Below are positions 62,913 to 64,000 of a stretch of 64,000 bases of DNA, piece by piece. Position numbers and translations under genes: made by a program. Positions within the stretch are counted from its first letter, which is position 1. The number at the start of each line of letters is the position of its first letter. Origin of the DNA: Pedobacter hartonius (lineage in GTDB: Bacteria > Bacteroidota > Bacteroidia > Sphingobacteriales > Sphingobacteriaceae); NCBI RefSeq assembly GCF_900107535.1, contig NZ_FNRA01000001.1, positions 708,053 to 772,052 on the forward strand, in the 5' to 3' direction. The notes beneath the pieces are model-generated. The model saw only the letters and a program-made list of their open reading frames with translations. It was not told the origin of the DNA and ran no database searches.

Positions 62913-63533
62913 TTAAAAGAAAATATTTTTTAATGCCCTTAAATATTGATAAGAGCCCTGGAGGCAGATGGCCAGTATGATGATTTCATGCTTATGCAGA
63001 TACCTGCGGACAAAGCCTATCCCATTATAAAGCTGCTTTTTAACTACACTTTTGGAAATACATAATTTGCTTGCTATTTCATCGAGAGACAGCTCATCAT
63101 TTAACCGCAATCTGAATATCTGTTTCCTTTTTTCAGGCAAAAGATCGATTGCACGCTGGGCTATTCTATAATAATCATTATACATCAAGGCACTATCAGA
63201 TGTGGAATTTACTTCCTTTTGTTTAGCGAGTTCGATCAGATCAAATACTTTTGATTTAATCTTTGACCTGTGTACATGGTTCAGCAGTAAGTTTTTTGCA
63301 GACCTGTATAAATAAGGTTTCAGGGAGATAACATGGATAAGATGTTCACGGTTCTCCCATACTTTGATAAAAAGCTCCTGTACAATTTCTTCGCTTGTTT
63401 CTTTGGCATAACAGATGCTGAAAACGTAGCGATAAATATTATTGAGGTGGGTTGTGTAAATGATAGCAAATGCTTCCTGATCCCCATTTGAAATGAGGTT
63501 CAATAACTCGGCTTCACTTAACTGAGGTTTCAT
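62913..63533 (-). CDS. ECF-type RNA polymerase sigma factor
   Basis: A 206-residue sigma-70 family protein of the FecI-like Bacteroidota group. Region 2 reads YRYVFSICYAKETSEEIVQELFIKVWENRE and is followed by LYRSAKNLLLNHV (region 2.3-2.4 end); region 4 is AIDLLPEKRKQIFRLRLND with the helix-turn-helix SLDEIASKLCISKSVVKKQL. With FecR and SusC it forms a surface-signalling switch for the arabinofuranoside locus. ATG 63533 is preferred to the preceding GTG. Confidence 0.94.
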   Translation of the reverse strand: MKPQLSEAELLNLISNGDQEAFAIIYTTHLNNIYRYVFSICYAKETSEEIVQELFIKVWENREHLIHVISLKPYLYRSAKNLLLNHVHRSKIKSKVFDLIELAKQKEVNSTSDSALMYNDYYRIAQRAIDLLPEKRKQIFRLRLNDELSLDEIASKLCISKSVVKKQLYNGIGFVRRYLHKHEIIILAICLQGSYQYLRALKNIFF

Positions 63534-63536
63534 CAC

Positions 63537-63889
63537 TACTATGTTTTTAAATTAAAACATAATACCTCAACAGCCTTAAATATCATTATGCAGAACATAA
63601 TAACAAAGGGCGTTAATTGTACAGGTATTATAATTGGTATAACGAATGTAAGAAAGTTTTAGAACTATTTTTTTTAAACTGTATAATCTACAGAAATTAA
63701 TTGACCCTGACTGGTATGCTAAAAGGAATTAACACAAAGAACTATAGTTTAGAAGAATTACGGTGAATTATAAAGTAGTCATTTATAACAAAATAAGCCA
63801 TTCTGACCAAGCATACCTGTTATAATAAAAAGTCCATATACAAGAAAAGTAAAAAGAAGGATATAAACACGAAACCCCCGTATACAAGA
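63537..63889. other. gene-free region between the rRNA operon end and the sigma gene
   Basis: About 350 AT-rich bases with no credible ORF. A 13-base direct repeat, TATACAAGAAAAG, occurs at 63837-63849 and 63881-63893, the second running into the rRNA terminator. The sigma gene promoter should lie near 63540-63620 on the minus strand; a TTTG is present there but a good TAnnTTTG is not. Confidence 0.5.
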
Positions 63890-63917
63890 AAAGCCTTTCA
63901 GTTTCCTGAAAGGCTTT
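63890..63917 (-). terminator. terminator of the rRNA operon
   Basis: A perfect 12-bp stem (AAAGCCTTTCAG / CTGAAAGGCTTT) with a 4-nt loop, 12 nt downstream of the 5S rRNA end on the minus strand, followed there by TTCTTGT. Confidence 0.85.
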
Positions 63918-63928
63918 CTTTAAGATTT

Positions 63929-64000
63929 GGCACCGACCTACTCTCCCACGTGTTACCGCAGTACCATCGGCTCTGGTGGGCTTAACTTCTCTGTTCGGAA
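63929..64000 (-). rRNA. rrf: 5S ribosomal RNA, 3' part
   Basis: Read on the minus strand the segment contains the conserved GAACAGAGAAGTTAAGCCC loop and ends with GGGAGAGTAGGTCGGTGCC, the classic 5S rRNA 3' half. About 72 nt are present; the 5' part lies beyond the right edge, where 23S and 16S rRNA genes are expected. Confidence 0.97.

Noticed and set aside
63837..63893. Two 13-base direct repeats as attachment or target-site duplication
   Set aside because: They flank only 31 bp of AT-rich sequence with no element between them; the second copy is part of the terminator flank.

Overview
The window looks like chromosomal DNA of a Bacteroidota bacterium, most likely Sphingobacteriaceae and Pedobacter-like. 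The signs are a SusC/SusD pair with an ECF sigma/FecR switch, the Bacteroidota promoter pattern (TTG/TTTG, about 19-20 nt, then TAnnTTTG), a bacillithiol gene (bshB1), DUF4294 and DUF4783 proteins, a CCDC81-type HU/SPOR membrane protein, PafA-type alkaline phosphatase, fused IcmF, and little use of Shine-Dalgarno sites. No insertion sequence, prophage, CRISPR array or tRNA was recognised. A 5S rRNA gene runs off the right edge on the minus strand.

Layout. 1-208: 5' part of a nitroreductase gene (minus). 209-500: regulatory region with two 21-bp near-identical palindromes overlapping candidate divergent promoters. 501-9090: a siderophore locus made of a clavaminate-synthase-like Fe(II)/2-oxoglutarate oxygenase resembling Bacteroidota L-lysine hydroxylases, two tandem DesD-like IucA/IucC synthetases, a TonB-dependent siderophore receptor and a DUF1624-like membrane protein. 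A decayed lipoprotein gene follows, then a lysine 6-aminotransferase with a consensus promoter. 11.5-36 kb is mostly housekeeping: TlpA-like thioredoxin, BshB1, a variant glutathione peroxidase, SpoT/RelA, Fur, PurA, PabB, M48 protease, PlsY, NadC, GpmI, Lon, LpxR-like protein, ArfB, Cmk, ribosomal protein S1, PyrR and PyrB. 36-45.6 kb is an operon-like run: TPR protein, outer-membrane barrel, HU/SPOR protein, ExbB, ExbD, TonB-family protein, FolC. Then come PafA, a double hairpin, IcmF and an acyl-ACP desaturase. 52.4-63.5 kb is a compact minus-strand polysaccharide utilisation locus: ECF sigma, FecR, SusC, SusD and two GH127/DUF1680 enzymes, aimed at beta-L-arabinofuranosides.

The most interesting system is the siderophore locus. 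It pairs a probable lysine hydroxylase with two DesD-type synthetases, but the usual lysine decarboxylase, N-hydroxylase and acyltransferase for hydroxamate building blocks are not in view. This suggests a hydroxylysine-containing siderophore or a pathway split over several loci. The paired operators before it fit iron control. Other points for a second look are the tandem long hairpins at 47503-47640, a structured gene-free stretch near 25.9 kb, the HU/SPOR-ExbB-ExbD-TonB operon with its own barrel, and several genes whose -7 box lies almost on the start codon.
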